Assembly (NCBI RefSeq): GCF_022376445.1
Contig: NW_025955038.1
Span: 1-64,000 of the forward strand
DNA: 64,000 nucleotides
Direction: 5' to 3'
Source: Fomitopsis serialis
Lineage: Eukaryota > Basidiomycota > Agaricomycetes > Polyporales > Fomitopsidaceae
In this document: one piece after another, positions 35,428 through 47,802 of the stretch
How positions within the stretch are numbered: position 1 is the first letter of the stretch
Layout of the letters: each line of letters starts with the position of its first letter
Position numbers and translations under genes: made by a program
The notes under the pieces: generated by a model
What the model saw: the letters and a program-made list of their open reading frames with translations, nothing else
What the model was told of the DNA's origin: nothing
The model's database searches: none

Positions 35428-36165
35428 GCCCACTGTGTCTCCCTTTCGTGACACAGTCGTATACCCATATTTGGAGATACCACAACCTGGCCGCACCTAG
35501 GTGAGTGTCTGAGTCAATTCTGCCTTGCCGAAGGATCGAGCGATTTAGAAGTCAAGCACCGACATGTGTCCATTTAACGGGCCATGGTGAGGAGAATTCA
35601 TCACCACCCTCTGACTTTTCTTTCTTTCTCGTACTCGTCGTGTTCACATTGTCGGCGAGGTTTGCTGACAATTCGATATCTAGACCTTACTTTGTTGGAC
35701 GCGAGAACTTCCGGCGCTCGCAGACGATCGCATGTAGTGTCAAGTCTCGACGACATTCAGGATGATTGTAGCGTCGGGAATGCACATGCTGAGAGTCTCA
35801 TTACTGGAGTGTCCTGTGAGACGGGACTCACGTCTCCATTCCGTGTAATTACCCTCACAGATCATACATGATATCCGTATGTACTGTAGTCTAGGGGTGA
35901 CCTACACCGCTGTTGTACATTGCGATCCTTCATGAACTTTCCTGACTACCGTGTCCATCTTTCGTCCATCTTTCATGAGCACATGGAGTCCTATGTCTGG
36001 TGCGCTAGCAAGGCAGCTGATTTCTACCCCGCGGGGAGGAGGTCCGGGAAACGAAACTCCGAGTCGTGAGCGCGTGAGCAGGTACCCATCACAGACCCAT
36101 CATCATGCTCGTCCCCTGAATTGACCAACGCCGCTACGGCTGGTACGACCAACATCTACGACGAC
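35428..36165. other. Intergenic, nothing identified
   Basis: Holds the 3' end region of the dynactin gene and the 5' region of the phosphotransferase gene. No further feature recognised. Confidence 0.4.
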
Positions 36166-37650
36166 ATGAGTGCGCCGACAGGAAAGATTGGTGGCGAATA
36201 TGGGCCCGTACGGGCGAATATCGACGTGGAGAGGCTAGAGTCGTACTTGGCGGCGCATGTGAAGGCCATCAGGACGCCGGTGGACGTCAAGCAGTTCAAG
36301 GTGAGTGCTGTTATTGTTGAAGACATGAAGCGATGCTGAAGTAGTCTGCAGTTTGGGCAGGTGGGTTCCTTGCTGCCAGTGGGTAGGCAGCTACGCAGTG
36401 ACTGAGACAGACCGGTTGCACAGTCGAATCCGACGTACTTCCTGACTGATGCGACGTACGTCCCAGCTCTATGCTGCCACTGACCTCGCTGACGATTCAC
36501 GCAGTTCGAAGCGATTTGTGCTGCGGAAGAAACCAGCAGGTCAGCTCGTCTCCTCGACCGCGCACCAGATCGAGCGAGAGTACACCATGCTGCGAGCACT
36601 TCACAAGCACAACACGAACCCGTCGACATCCCCTGAGCAGAGAGTGCCCATCCCAGAGCCTATTATCCTCTGTGAAGACGTACAGATCATCGGGACGCCG
36701 TTCTACGTCATGGAATTCCTCGATGGGCGGATATTCACGGACGTGAGGATGCCGGAGGTCTCACCGCAGACGAGGTGGGAATGGTATGTGCTCTGTTATG
36801 TCTGTACGTTCGACTACGTATGCTCTGGTACTTCAGCTGGTTGTCTGCTGTCCGCGCCCTCGCTGCTCTCTCCTCCCTCTCCCCCGCCGACCTCGGACTC
36901 TCCTCCTTCGGCCCCTCCTCCGCGTACTTCCCGCGGCAAATCAAGTCGCTCAGCCGCGTCTCCGCCGCGCAGGCCGCCGTGACGGACGTCGACACGCACA
37001 AGCCCGTCGGCGAGATCCCGCACTTCGGCGAGCTGATCGCGTGGTACCAGCAGAACCTGCCCGACGAGCGCAAGACCGGCCTGCGGGTCGCCCACGGGGA
37101 TTACAAGCTCGACAACCTCGTCTTTCACCCGACGGAGAACCGGGTGATCGGGATCCTTGACTGGGAGCTGTGCACGCTGGGCAGTCCGGTGCGTATCCTC
37201 GTCGGGACTAGCTGGGGTGATGAGTAGCTGAGCGTGGTACTGCAGCTGGCCGACCTCGCGAACTTGACGCAGCCGTGGGCCGTGGACCCTGCGCTGCTTC
37301 CGGCCAGCGAGAGTGCGCTGATCGGCTTCAAGAACGTTAACGACGGGCCTATCTCTCTCGAAGTCTTGGAACGGGAGTACTGCCGACTCGCGGCGCAGCC
37401 ATATCCCATCAAGGAGATGGTGTTTGCGCGAAGCTGGATGTTGTTCCGGGTACGTGTGCTACACTCTCCGTCTTGCATGACTGACGTTCGTTGTGTGGAA
37501 TAGCTCGCGGTCATCACCCAAGGCATCGCGGCGCGTTTTGCACGTCGCCAGGCGAGCTCCGAGAAGGCCCACTTATACGCATCCGTGTTCCCGCTCATCG
37601 GACACTTGGCGTGGCTAGCCACACAGGAAGGTCCAACTTCGCGATTATGA
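36166..37650 (+). CDS. ACAD10/11-type aminoglycoside phosphotransferase family protein, six exons
   Basis: Exons 36166-36300, 36424-36455, 36505-36783, 36837-37188, 37246-37449 and 37504-37650 join to 382 aa. The order fits the kinase-like domain related to the N-terminal part of acyl-CoA dehydrogenase 10/11: SKRFVLRKKPAG (ATP-binding lysine region), QIEREYTMLRAL, FYVMEFLDGRIF, then the catalytic HGDYKLDNLVFHP and metal-binding ILDWELCTLG. These fungal proteins stand alone without the dehydrogenase part. In animals ACAD10/11 phosphorylate 4-hydroxy fatty acyl-CoA. The same chemistry here is an inference. Exon 2 is 32 nt. An upstream in-frame TTG at 36121 is not a usual start, so I chose the ATG at 36166. 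Confidence 0.9.
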
Positions 37651-38528
37651 AGCGCGTACCATGTTATTCTGTATCCAAGTTGGGCAGTACAGTCTGGTCA
37701 CGCGCTTTGTTGTACTTACATCGCTTGGCGTATCTGCCCTCCGCCAATTCCACCTTTCTAGGCGCTCCAAAGATACATTGCATGCCGAGCCTTTTCCACT
37801 GGTGTGACCTTGAATGAGTACGTCCAGTCGGGCTGATTCGATTCACGATATGCGGTGTATACCCTGCTGCGATTCTGTGGTCAGCCTTTGTCTGCGTCAC
37901 TGTATGCTAGTGTGATATTTGTCGTTCTTGTTCCAGTGGCATCTTGGACTGCACCGACTGTAGTCTCCGCGATACTTGCCTAAGATCTCCTGCTGCTCTA
38001 GGCTGTCCTTAGGCATACTTTCGCGTTCAGAACGGCGGTTTATTCGACGCAACGCCGATGACCCTGTTCGCACGTTGAGGACACCTTTGAGATACACGTC
38101 GGGGTTCAACGTTCAACGTTCAACGTTTCAACGTTTATCTGTAATGCAGGGATAGGCAGGGATACACTCGAACTACAAGAGTTGCCATTCTGGGCTCGCA
38201 GTCGGACCAACCGCTCGGCGCTTGAATTTGAGAGGTGGCTTGTCCAAGTCAACCATCATTCAATCGAAACCACTCTTCACAATAACAACTCAGTTGCATA
38301 GGTCGCGCATACCTGGCTCTGACAAAACAGCATTCCCCACGAGCCAACATGAGCGTAGGAGGTCAGTGAGACAAGCTGATGTGCACGGCACCTCTTAAAG
38401 CTGCCGCCGTATTATCGTCGGCCTGAGAGAGTGGGCCGCGATAAGAGTTCAACGTTCAGGTCCTCCGACCTCATCTCTCTATTCAAAGCCTTGACTCTGA
38501 CCCTCTGAAATCTCAGTGTGCAACCACA
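37651..38528. other. Intergenic with GTTCAACG short repeats
   Basis: No gene is recognised. The stretch contains the GTTCAACG array at 38104-38136 and a single further GTTCAACGTTC at 38448-38458. The amidohydrolase promoter should lie in the last part. Confidence 0.45.
38104..38136. repeat. Short tandem repeat of the GTTCAAC(GTT) unit
   Basis: Four overlapping units of GTTCAAC follow each other with the self-complementary AACGTT core. A similar but looser array occurs at 48791-48829. The two bracket a 10.7-kb block holding the amidohydrolase, eIF4G copies F and G and the kinase relic. Confidence 0.7.
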
Positions 38529-40530
38529 ATGTCGCACGGAGACAAGTATCCTGGCTCACCGGAGAGAACGAGGGAGCGCTAGTAAGTGTTGAGTAGTTGT
38601 CTCATTATGCGGTTGTTCTAACCATACACTCTGGTGATAGTCTACCCAAGCTGGCGGCATCCAAGCCGTGGATTAGAACATCCCCCGCCCCGTGGCTCAT
38701 CCTGAAGAATGCCAAGGTTGTTGACCCAGCAACGTCGACCCTCTTGCCTGGCTTGCACACCGTAGTCACCAAGGATGGTCATGTCTCTGCCGTCGTTCCT
38801 GACGAGTACGCCTATGAATTCAGTCAGGAGGAGGAGACTGTTCCTCCTATCGAGGTTGACCTCGCGGGGAAATTTGTCTGCCCGTGCGTAATGCGAACCT
38901 AAGGCTAGGATGACGTGCACTCACCACGGCGCAGGGGATTGGTGGATTGTCACGTCCACATCACAGCAACGCCTGGATCGAAGTCACTAGCTGAATTGGC
39001 TAGAGAACGGCAGGAAGCTGTCTGGTTCCGGTCCACGTACGCCTTGCGAGGTCAGCGCCCTGCGCAGACGCTCGGCCCTTTGCTAACGTCAATGTGATTG
39101 CAGAGATGTTATTACGTGGCTTCACCACCGTGAGGGATACAGGTATGTCTTTCCCTTTTCATGTCTGGACTGGTTTAACGACTGTCGCTTAGGCGGTGCC
39201 ACGAAGACATTAGCAGATGCCGTCTCCGAAGGTCTAATCGTCGGACCCAGGGTTGTCCAGTGCGGACGAGGGCTCTCGCAGACAGGTACGTCTTTTGCTG
39301 GTGCAGCTCAATTCGATCTCTTTATTGTGCTCCTGTAGGCGGACATGGCGACATCGGCAGCACATGCTGTGGAGGCGGACATGGACACATGATTGGCCGC
39401 GTCTGCGACGGCGTACCCGACGTACTCAAGGCCGTGCGCGAAGAACTCAGAGGTGGCGCTGACTTCATCAAAATCCATTGCGGCGGCGGCGTCGCGTCTC
39501 CGACGGTGAGTGCTCTCCTTCCTTCATCAGGCTACACGTTCGTCGCTCCTTGCATTGATACGTCCTCTGTGGTAGGATGCCATTGAGACTGTACAGTTCA
39601 CCGCTGAGGAATTACGAGCGATCACCACCACTTGCAAGCAGATGGGAAAAAATTGAGTGCGTGTCCGGGCTCTGATCATGAGAAGCGTGTTAACGTCATG
39701 CAGCAACGGCGCACGCGTACACCGATACGGCGGTCCTTCACGCAATCAACAACGGAGTCACCGCGATCGAGCACGGGAATCTCATCAGTGAAAGCACTGC
39801 TCAAATGCAAGTCGTGCTCGACGCACAGGCTCCTGCGCAAGTCTCCGATGCTCACTGATATCTTATAGGATGGCCGAGAAAGGAATCTTCCTGACGCCGA
39901 CACTGTCCTGCTACGGCATCATGGTTCGTCCGCCGTTTGAAGACTACCTTCCTCCGGAGGGGAAAGCCAAGAACGAGCAGGTCATGGCGAAAGGGCTGGA
40001 TGCCTTGAAAGTCGCAGACAAGGCGGGCGTTGTGATCTGCTAGTACGCCTAATCTGTTCGATGTAGAGCACAAGGAGTCTAATCATTGACTTTCCCCTTT
40101 TGTAGTGGCTCAGACCTGCTCAACAACTTACAGGCACTGCAGACAGAAGAGGTTCGTTCGAAGGATGGGGGCTGCGTCTGCGATCTATGCTCATACCACA
40201 TGGACAATTAGTTCACAGTTCGTGCGGCTGCGCTTCCTGCAGCCAAAGTCCTTCAGCACGCCACGACCAACGCCTGTACGTCGTCTCCTATGATGACTCT
40301 AGTAGGACCACGTTCCAGCTAACACTGGTTTCACAGCGAAACTGCTGCGGGACTCCAGACTGGGCACCGTGTCCCCGGGGAGCTACGCCGACATGCTCAT
40401 CCTCGACGCGAACCCTCTTGAGGACGTCCGCATCCTCGACTATCCGGAAGACCACTTACTCGCTGTGATCAAGGGCGGTGTTGTGTTCAGCAGTAGGGTC
40501 GAGGGACTACCTGTGCAGGGTGTATATTGA
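38529..40530 (+). CDS. Metal-dependent amidohydrolase (Xaa-Pro dipeptidase/imidazolonepropionase-like), about eleven exons
   Basis: Exon 1 is 38529-38581, exon 2 is 38641-38883, exon 3 starts at 38935, and the gene ends at the TGA 40528-40530. The spliced product shows all metal-site motifs of the superfamily in order: DCHVHI (HxH), GGADFIKIHCGGG (bridging lysine), TAHAYT, IEHGNLI and GSDLL (Asp). The C terminus SYADMLILDANPLEDV is typical. It should hydrolyse an amide or dipeptide-like bond, with the substrate unknown. One intron (39807-39868) has a GC-AG boundary. At the A6 run 39647-39652 the frame needs one extra base: as written the exon ends in TGA just before the donor at 39656. This is either a homopolymer read error or a disabling frameshift. 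Everything else is intact, so I keep it as a gene. Confidence 0.78.
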
Positions 40531-41740
40531 TGCCGCAGTAGTACTGTACGCACTGGTGAGTGTCGAAGTATTGTTATCTTTTGGGATCCTGACTGTGCAC
40601 AGTTCAAGGGGCCAGGTTAACCTTTTGTTGTTGTATCATTTGATGGTGCCCTTTACGCAAGCTGAGAAGTCAACGCGCAAATGATGCTCTCTGATTCATC
40701 AGAGTTCATACCGCTTCCTGCCACACCTTTCTGAAGTATTGCGACAAGACAGCCCACGTCAGCACTGCTTTCTCGGTCTTGGATTGAGGCTACTTAGTCG
40801 ATACAGTGACACTTGAGGAGATGGTCTTGCCATATCGGCGTGCTAATGTAAACTGGCATGCTTTGTTCTGATGTTCGAGCACAACTCGGTAAGTAACCAC
40901 TGTCTTGGATGCATGCCATGGTTCTCATCTTCACGCATTCCAGGCTTTAATGTCTAGTTCAAATGATCCTCGTAGAACATGCAAGGTTCGGACGCTGGCC
41001 ATCCCCACCCGCAATCCTGGAGGTGTCCCTCGTGTCCCAGGGCAGTTGCCACGAACTCTACTTGACGGCGATGCTTGAGCATGAAGCCTTGAGGCATGGC
41101 TTCATACATACATCGTGGACTTCGCGCGACATAGTCAAATCGAGCGTCATTAGACCTGTGCAAGATGCAAATCTTGACCGTGCTCGTACTCCAATATTAC
41201 AGGGTGTACTCCAGAGCTTCAGGTTCTGTTCGGTGGAATTTGAATTGCCCAGTCTGCTCAGGGACGTGGAGAAACATCGTCTTGATGTTCCGTGGTCATG
41301 CATGCAGGTGTTAAGGTTTACTTCCGGCACGTTGCTGTTAGAGCGTCAAAGACGTGCGCAGAGCTTATATTCAAGCTCCAGCACTGCGTGCATCGTTCCA
41401 TCTCCATTGCCACCCACCCATACGATAATACCACCGAAAGGTCAGTCCGTAAATTTCAGGATGTGGCCCAGTGATGTTGACCCTGTCTGGCCTCTCTTAG
41501 GAGCCACCAAATTCTGGCTGCCATCCTACTCTTGGGTGTGCGCCATAACTAGTCTCCCGTCTTTTGCCAGAGCGTCGCTCGAGTCCAGTCCCCGAGCGAA
41601 GGCACCATAGGTTTTGGGTCGTACATAGCCCGGCTATCACTGTAAGTGCCCCTCCCTGACAGATTGATATCTCATACATATTCTGGCCAGAAATCTGATC
41701 GCCAGTTCCTCTTGAAGAATCACACGAAGTGCATTGCACA
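40531..41740. other. Intergenic, nothing identified
   Basis: One 215-codon frame (40963-41610, +) has no recognisable domain and I do not call it. A short piece near 41300 is weakly similar to 44990-45050, in front of eIF4G copies F and G respectively, which may be shared duplication flank. Confidence 0.35.
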
Positions 41741-44700
41741 ATGAATCCACAGCACTCAGCCTTTCCATCACGTTCCGCATCGTCGACATCGCAGTCATCG
41801 GCCCGCTACGGAAAACCGAGCACAGTCGGCCAGAGCGTCGCTTTGAAGGATGGCATAGCAGGAGTACGAAACTCAATGGACATAGCGAAACCAGGTACGA
41901 TGGCCTCTGTCGTTTCCTGCGGCGGTATTGATATGGTACCAGCCTCTGCTTTAACTTCGGCTCGCTCAACGAGTTCTCCGCTACAACCGCGTTGCGTTTA
42001 CCGTCGGCTCCGGCGGTCAGACATGGGACCACCCCATCCATGTGGAAGGGGACACGCAACTCGTCTACGCAACCTCTCGTGACTGGCACGAATCATCAGC
42101 CTCGGGCTGAGAAGTTCGATGCTAAAAGGCTATTCCAAGATCCGAGCAGTGTTCCATCCGTACCCGGCGCCAGTGCACCAAAACCTGGCATGTCGCTTGA
42201 GCAATACATGCCCCCTTTACCGTCGATGCAGCCAAAGATTGTCAGCAGGTCCGCCGTGAAACCGCAGGGCCTGCACAGTATGCCCCAGTCTGGCACACCG
42301 ATGCTACCCCGCGGCAATCTGCTCCCACTGGACGCGTCTCATCCGCGCGTTCTCACTGGCGCGACCCATCAAAAGTTCGATGTCAAAAGGCTGTTCCAAG
42401 ATCCGAGCAGCGTTGCGTCTGTGTCCGGCACGCCGAACCCTGGCATGTCGAACACCGTCAGCGGGTCCGCTGTGAAGCCCCAGGTCTGCCTGGTACGCCC
42501 GAGTCTAGCACGCCGATGCTACCCAATTCGCCCCGAGTGAATGCATCTCGCCCACCATTGTCACCAGCGCTATTCTGAGTACGGGGCACCGCTCGGCGTA
42601 TACTACGCCATCGCCCCACACGCGTCCATCTCCGTCCTTCCCGTCCTCACCGGCACCCATTTCGCCTGCGTTCGCGCCAGAACAGTCTGCCAGCCGCTTG
42701 TATCGTCCTTCAATTCAGCCGCGCACCTCGAAGGTGATGATGTCGTCGACGGATGGAAGGCAGGTGCATCTCGACGAGCGCATGGGGCGCACGACTGGTC
42801 CGTTGTCGCCCACTGTGTCACCCTCGGGCGTCAAGTCATGGAATAAGGGGGTTCGCACTAAGAGCTTGTCGGGAGACCAGACGTCATACCAAGCGCAACG
42901 CGAACTCGAGAGGCTGATTAAACAACTGGAGTGGGTGCGACTAGAGCCGAAGATCGAACAGGAGACAGGGAACAAGCATAATAACAAGGAGGTGAGGCCA
43001 GACAAAGTTGCAGTGGCGGGGGATGCGCCGAAGTCGCCTTCTCGCCCTCTTGCTCTTTCCCCCGCTGGCAATCGCCCTGTCCCACGGCCTCTGTCTTCAT
43101 TGGATACGGCGAGTTCACCGACCCATTCGCCGGATGGCGTTGGCCGTATGGCCCCCGCATTGCTCACCGAGCTCACCGAGCTCACCGAGGAGACGTTTGA
43201 TTCGGTCTCAAACCAGATCATCATGCAGATGAATGAATCAGAGGACGAGCGGACGCTCGTCGACATCACACGTTCAGTGCTCAAGACAGCGGTGGACGAA
43301 CCTACGTTGTCGGAGTTGTATGCCCGTCTATGCCGGAGGATGATGGACCAGCTCAGTCTAAACGTCCGTCACGGTGACGAGGTCGGGGTGAGGAGGGCAT
43401 GTCCGCCACCGGTGGCCAGCTCTTCCGCTGGTACCTCCTCAACCAGTGTCAAGAGGACTTCGAGCGCGAATGGCTACGAGGGAGAGCGCAGCCGCAGTAA
43501 CTGAAGATGACGATCCTGGGGAGCTTTGCATGATGCAAAACGACGGGCTCTCGGTCTCAGCAAGTTCATTGGCGAGTTGTTCAGAGTGTGGATAGTGACG
43601 GAGCACGTAATGCACGAGTGCGTCAAGAAGCTGCTGACGAATGTCGAGACCCGGAGGAGGAGGAATTGAATGTCTATGCGAGGTCCTGACCACCGTCGGT
43701 CAGCAGCTCGACACGCCGGAGGCCCGCGCACAGGTGGATGTCTACTTCACGCATCTAACAGGGTGGGCGAACAACTCAAATGTAAACCTCGTATGCAAGC
43801 CATGCTGCAGGTAAAGCTTTCTACGTCTAGACTAGCATGGCTCTGGCGGCTGATCATCGTACAGAACATCATTGAGCTGCGCGCTCGCGGGTGGGCGTCC
43901 CGCGACCAGGACGCAGCGCCTTGCTCGATCCCCGCTTGGGCTCAGGTCGGCGCGCAGTATACAACAACGACCGTTGCAAGCTTACAGAAGTTTTGCCTCC
44001 ATTCAAAGTATCGAATGGTGGCTTAAACACGAGTGACCTGTCTCACTTTGGCAAGGGCAGCAAAACCAATTACATGACCTCCGGGCCCTCAGGTGTCTTT
44101 GCGAAGGACAGGAGCAAAGGGGGTCCCACGTCAGCACGAGACCCGAATATGTTCTCCCAGCTGATGAAGAATCCGGAGCGCTCGGCGGAGCCTGAGGCGG
44201 CGCAGTCGAGCATTCGACCAGTGCGCAAAGCTAGCATCGACTTCGACTCCGTGAGCACTTCCAGAGATCCATGGCGGCGTAGGGAGCTCGATCCACTTCA
44301 GCGAACCGCTCCCGAGCCCAACGAACATGAGACAGCTTCGACGCCGGCCCAGTCGGATGCTGTTTACTCGGATGATGAAGACTATTCCGTGCCCCCGATG
44401 ACCGAGGATGAGGCGAAGAGTCAGGTTAGTGAAGACTCGCGGGAGTTCTTCAGCACCCGCGACTTGGACGAGGCTGAGGTGTACTTCGGCAAGCTTCCTT
44501 CGGAGCACCGATGGTTATTGGTCGACAAGCTTGTTGCCTCCGCTTTTGAGTCGAATGACGCCGATGCACAGCTCGTCGCCGACTTCCTCTCCCGGGCAGT
44601 GTCGAAGAATCTCTGCTCGCGGGAATCCCTCGAGAAAGGCTTCAACCCCACCGCTGAGGTTCTTGATGACATTGCAGCGTGTGCCTGGAGAGCGTTCAAC

Positions 44701-44778
44701 ATGATGTCGATGATGAAGAAGGGCGCGGGGTTGAGGTCTTCAGCGAGACTCAGTACGAAGCCTGACACGAGCCTATGA
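41741..44778 (+). pseudogene. eIF4G copy F, frameshifted, near full length
   Basis: ATG 41741 starts an N terminus parallel to copy C (KPSTVGQSVALKDGIAG; VSC..MVPASALT). The frame breaks near 41990, where the second frame continues with EKFDAKRLFQDPSSVPSV. This segment is repeated at about 42370. A stop occurs at 42540, and the next part (about 42640 onward) resumes in a further frame. MIF4G begins near 43140 (LTEETFDSVSNQIIMQMNESE), shifts frame at about 43380 and 43500, and is degenerate to the splice site at 43810. The conserved intron is 43811-43864, followed by NIIELRARGW. The linker and MA3 (about 44395-44720, EDSREFFSTRDLDEAEVYF) are open but the last MA3 helices are shifted. The eIF4E-binding segment is not found. 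It is a pseudogene; the MA3 part belongs to the canonical lineage. Confidence 0.8.
42113..42500 (+). repeat. Tandem duplication of the FDVKRLFQDPSS segment in copy F
   Basis: The block coding FDAKRLFQDPSSVPSV at about 42116-42165 recurs as FDVKRLFQDPSSVASV at about 42374-42425. Both are followed by NPGMS/KPGMS and GSAVKPQ/RSAVKPQ segments, so the unit is about 260 bp. Copy C has a single such segment. The duplication therefore arose in the copy F lineage. Confidence 0.75.
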
Positions 44779-45269
44779 ACGTTGCTAACTGATGTGAGCC
44801 ATGCCTGTATGTTCAATCTTCATCTTTTATCTAAGTACAACATCGGTCTGTCACTCATGTGCAGACCAAACCGCACCGAATTTCAAAGACGCGTAGGACG
44901 AACGATTCGGCCCGGGGTTTTGCTCGTTGGGTGCTCGACTGCCAGCTGGTCAGCTCGAGTTTAGAAGCCTCAGTTACCCTTCGCCCTGGGCCAACTCTGG
45001 GCTATCCCATGACTGCCTGCAGGTTATAAGGTTCACTTCTGCCATGCGCCCGCCTATCGTACTTCAAGGGCATGGCGACGACGCCCCAGCCCGGCACACA
45101 CTCAGTCTCATCCATCCGTGGCCCCATTGATTTTCTCGGACGGTCTACTCTGTAACGCTAGTCTGTTGGTCTGGCTCAGCGATCTCGCTTCCAGCATCAC
45201 CCCAAATGCAAGGTACGGCCATATTCGCCAGCGGGCGCGACGCTGACTGCGTACCAGATTCCACTACAG
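44779..45269. other. Spacer between eIF4G copies F and G
   Basis: No clear coding signal. The 5' part of copy G may reach back into this stretch, but I cannot align it to copy C by eye. Confidence 0.4.
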
Positions 45270-47802
45270 CTTCGATGCCTTCCGCCATGGCTACCGCACG
45301 TATTATCGAAGATCTTGGCAGCATATCGTACCCGAAGGAATCAAGAGCCCCGAGGTCGAGCTCAACGTGAACGCCAAGCGTGGCAAGTTCAGGTAAGAGC
45401 CCTCTCCTGCAGCACGCATCTACGCATCACTGATCCTGGGTCTCAGATACGACCGCGAATTCCTCATGCAGTTCATGGAGATCTGCCAGGATAAGCCTGA
45501 CAACCTCCTGTCACTCGATGCCATCGGTCTCGAGCCCTCTGAACAATCCGCTGGTGTTCCGGTGAGTCGCGGTGGTTCGCAACGGCACTCGTCGTCCGCC
45601 ATGGGCCCGCCGCCTCCGAACTTTGCGCGCCAGCTGCAGGGCCTTGGTCTTCCAAATCTCAATGGTCCGACTGGCAGCTTCACCATGGGCAAGTTCGCGA
45701 CGCCGGGCATAAAGACCAGCGAGGACTGTTTCAAGGAGGCGAGCATGGGCCTTCCAGCCTCGATGGCCGGTGGTCCTCCGGGCGTTGGCACGCAGTTCGG
45801 CGCACGACCATCTCCCATGGTCCGCTCGTCCAGTCAAGACGGTCCAGCGCGATTGTCAGCAAGCGTACCAGGAGCAAGCGGGATGTCGACCGTGGAGAGG
45901 CGAACAAGGGTGGTCCGGATCCGTCCTTTGGTAGTTTGTCGCTCTCGCAGCCTGGTATGATGTCTCTCGAGCCGGTGGCGCCGCTCGAGCACTCCACAAA
46001 TCGTTGGCAACCTACGAGCCATAGCAAGAAGCCGCAGCAGGTCGAACCAGACTCGCCGGACGTCGTCGATCGTAAGGTCCGCGCGCTGCTCAACAAGCTT
46101 ACGATGGAGCGCTTTGACTCGATCTCTGACCAAATCATCGCATGGGCGAATAAGTCAGAATACGAGCACGATGGGCGGACGCTCATCCAGGTTATCCGGC
46201 TCGTGTTAGGGAATGCAACAGATGAGGCAAGGTGGTCGGAGATGTACGCGCGGTTGTGCCGCAAGATGATGGAGCAGATTAGCCCGAAGGTTCAGGACGA
46301 GGGTATCAAGAACGCAGAGGGTAAACCCATTGCGGGTGGTCAGCTCTTCCGTAAATATCTCCTCAACGGGTGCCAGGAAGACTTCGAGCACGGATGGGCT
46401 GCGAAGGAAAGCACTGCCGCGGCCGCAGCCACAAGGCCACCGCGGACCGGGCAGCCAGGGACGCCGCTGACAAGGACGAGGATGGCGAGACTGCACTGTA
46501 TTCAGAAGAATACTATGCTGCGCAGAAGGCTAAGCGGCAAGGTCTCGGTCTTATCAAGTTCATCGGTGAGCTGTTCAAGCTCCAGATGCTCACGGAGCGT
46601 ATCATGCATGAATGTGTCAAAAGCTCCTGGGTAATGTTGAGAATCCGAGGAGGAGGAGATCGAGAGTCTGTGCATGCACCTCACTACCGTTGGACAATCA
46701 CTTGACACGCCGAAGGCCCGTGCGCACATGGATGTCTACTTTGCGCGTATGAAGGAGTTGACAAAGGATCCGAACGTTAAGCCACGTATGCAGTTTATGC
46801 TTCTCGTGCGTATTTCCTGAGTCAGTTCCATTGCTTGCGCCTAACATTTCTTATAGGACCTTCTTGAGTTCCGCGAACGCAAGTGGGTACCGCGTAACCT
46901 GGCTGCCGCTCCCACCACGATTGCTGCTGTCCATGCGCAAGCTGCGAAGGAGACCGCCGCAAACCAGAAAGACTACCAGCGTACACTTAGCATGTTGCGC
47001 GGTGGCTCCAAGCGTGGCAGTGACCCTGGTGAAATGATGCAAGGTCCTGACGGCTGGGCCATTGCTGGCAATGCGCCTCTCCGTCTGTCTCCAAAGGCGG
47101 GTGGCTTGTCTAACTTCGGCAAGATCAGCGAAACCAACTCGATGTCCTTTGGTCCTACGGGCGTGTTTGCAAAGGACAAGCGCAAGCGCGAATCCTCGTC
47201 GTTGTCACGGGTCTCAGATTTGTCCTCGAAGTTGATGAAGAACCCCGAGCTCGCTGCAGAGGCTGCAGGTGTCGACTTGGGCTCCGCTGGTGCACCTGAG
47301 GCTCCGTTACAGCGTAGGAACCTCAATCTTTTTCTTCCACAATGCATGTCTAAGCCCGACGGGGCTCGGACGGACTCAACGCTGGCACAGTCGGAGGCTG
47401 GCCACTCGGACGGCGAAGAGTCTACCGCAGGCAAAGACCCGCGTTGGTGAAGACTCGAAAGAGGTCTTCAGGCAGTCGTGGTCCTGAGGTGTACATCATC
47501 GAGCTCCCTTCAGAGCACCGATGGCGGCTTGTCGACAAGCTCGTAACTTCTGCTATCGAGTGGAAGGAGAGCGACGCGTGGCTCGTTGCCGACTGGGCGG
47601 TGTCGAAGAATATATTCACCAGAGACGTTTGAGAAGGGTTACATACCGACCGTGGAGATCCTTGACGCTATTTCCATTGAGGCGCCGAAGGCACTCGACC
47701 TGATGGCGGACATGAAGAAGGCGGACAGCTTGACGAGGAGCGACGGACCCGGCTTGCGAGCGAGTCTATAGACGGTGATACGTTGATTAGCCTGCTAGCA
47801 TC
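45270..47802 (+). pseudogene. eIF4G copy G, multiple single-base indels
   Basis: Starts within the region just before the eIF4E-binding motif (IIEDLGS, then KVELN-like codons with one base lost near 45335). The intron at 45393-45446 matches the position and 54-nt length of the copy C intron. The motif YDREFLM follows. Another lost base near 45845 breaks the frame before DRKVRALLNKL. MIF4G (about 46070-46800) is canonical but shifts near 46432 and again at 46622-46650. The intron 46806-46856 precedes DLLEFRERKW. The linker is open to 47449, then MA3 is broken in at least three places (about 47440-47600). The pattern of one-base indels in otherwise well-conserved codons is that of a young pseudogene. 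The Ser/Pro-rich N terminus and coiled coil are missing. Confidence 0.85.

Noticed and set aside
40963..41610. 215-codon open frame before eIF4G copy F
   Set aside because: No similarity that I can name; a likely in-frame splice or homologue could not be found, and the flank is partly repeated near 44990.
1..47802. Idea that the eIF4G copies are processed retrocopies
   Set aside because: Introns occur at the same positions in copies A, B, C, D, F and G, so they arose by DNA duplication.
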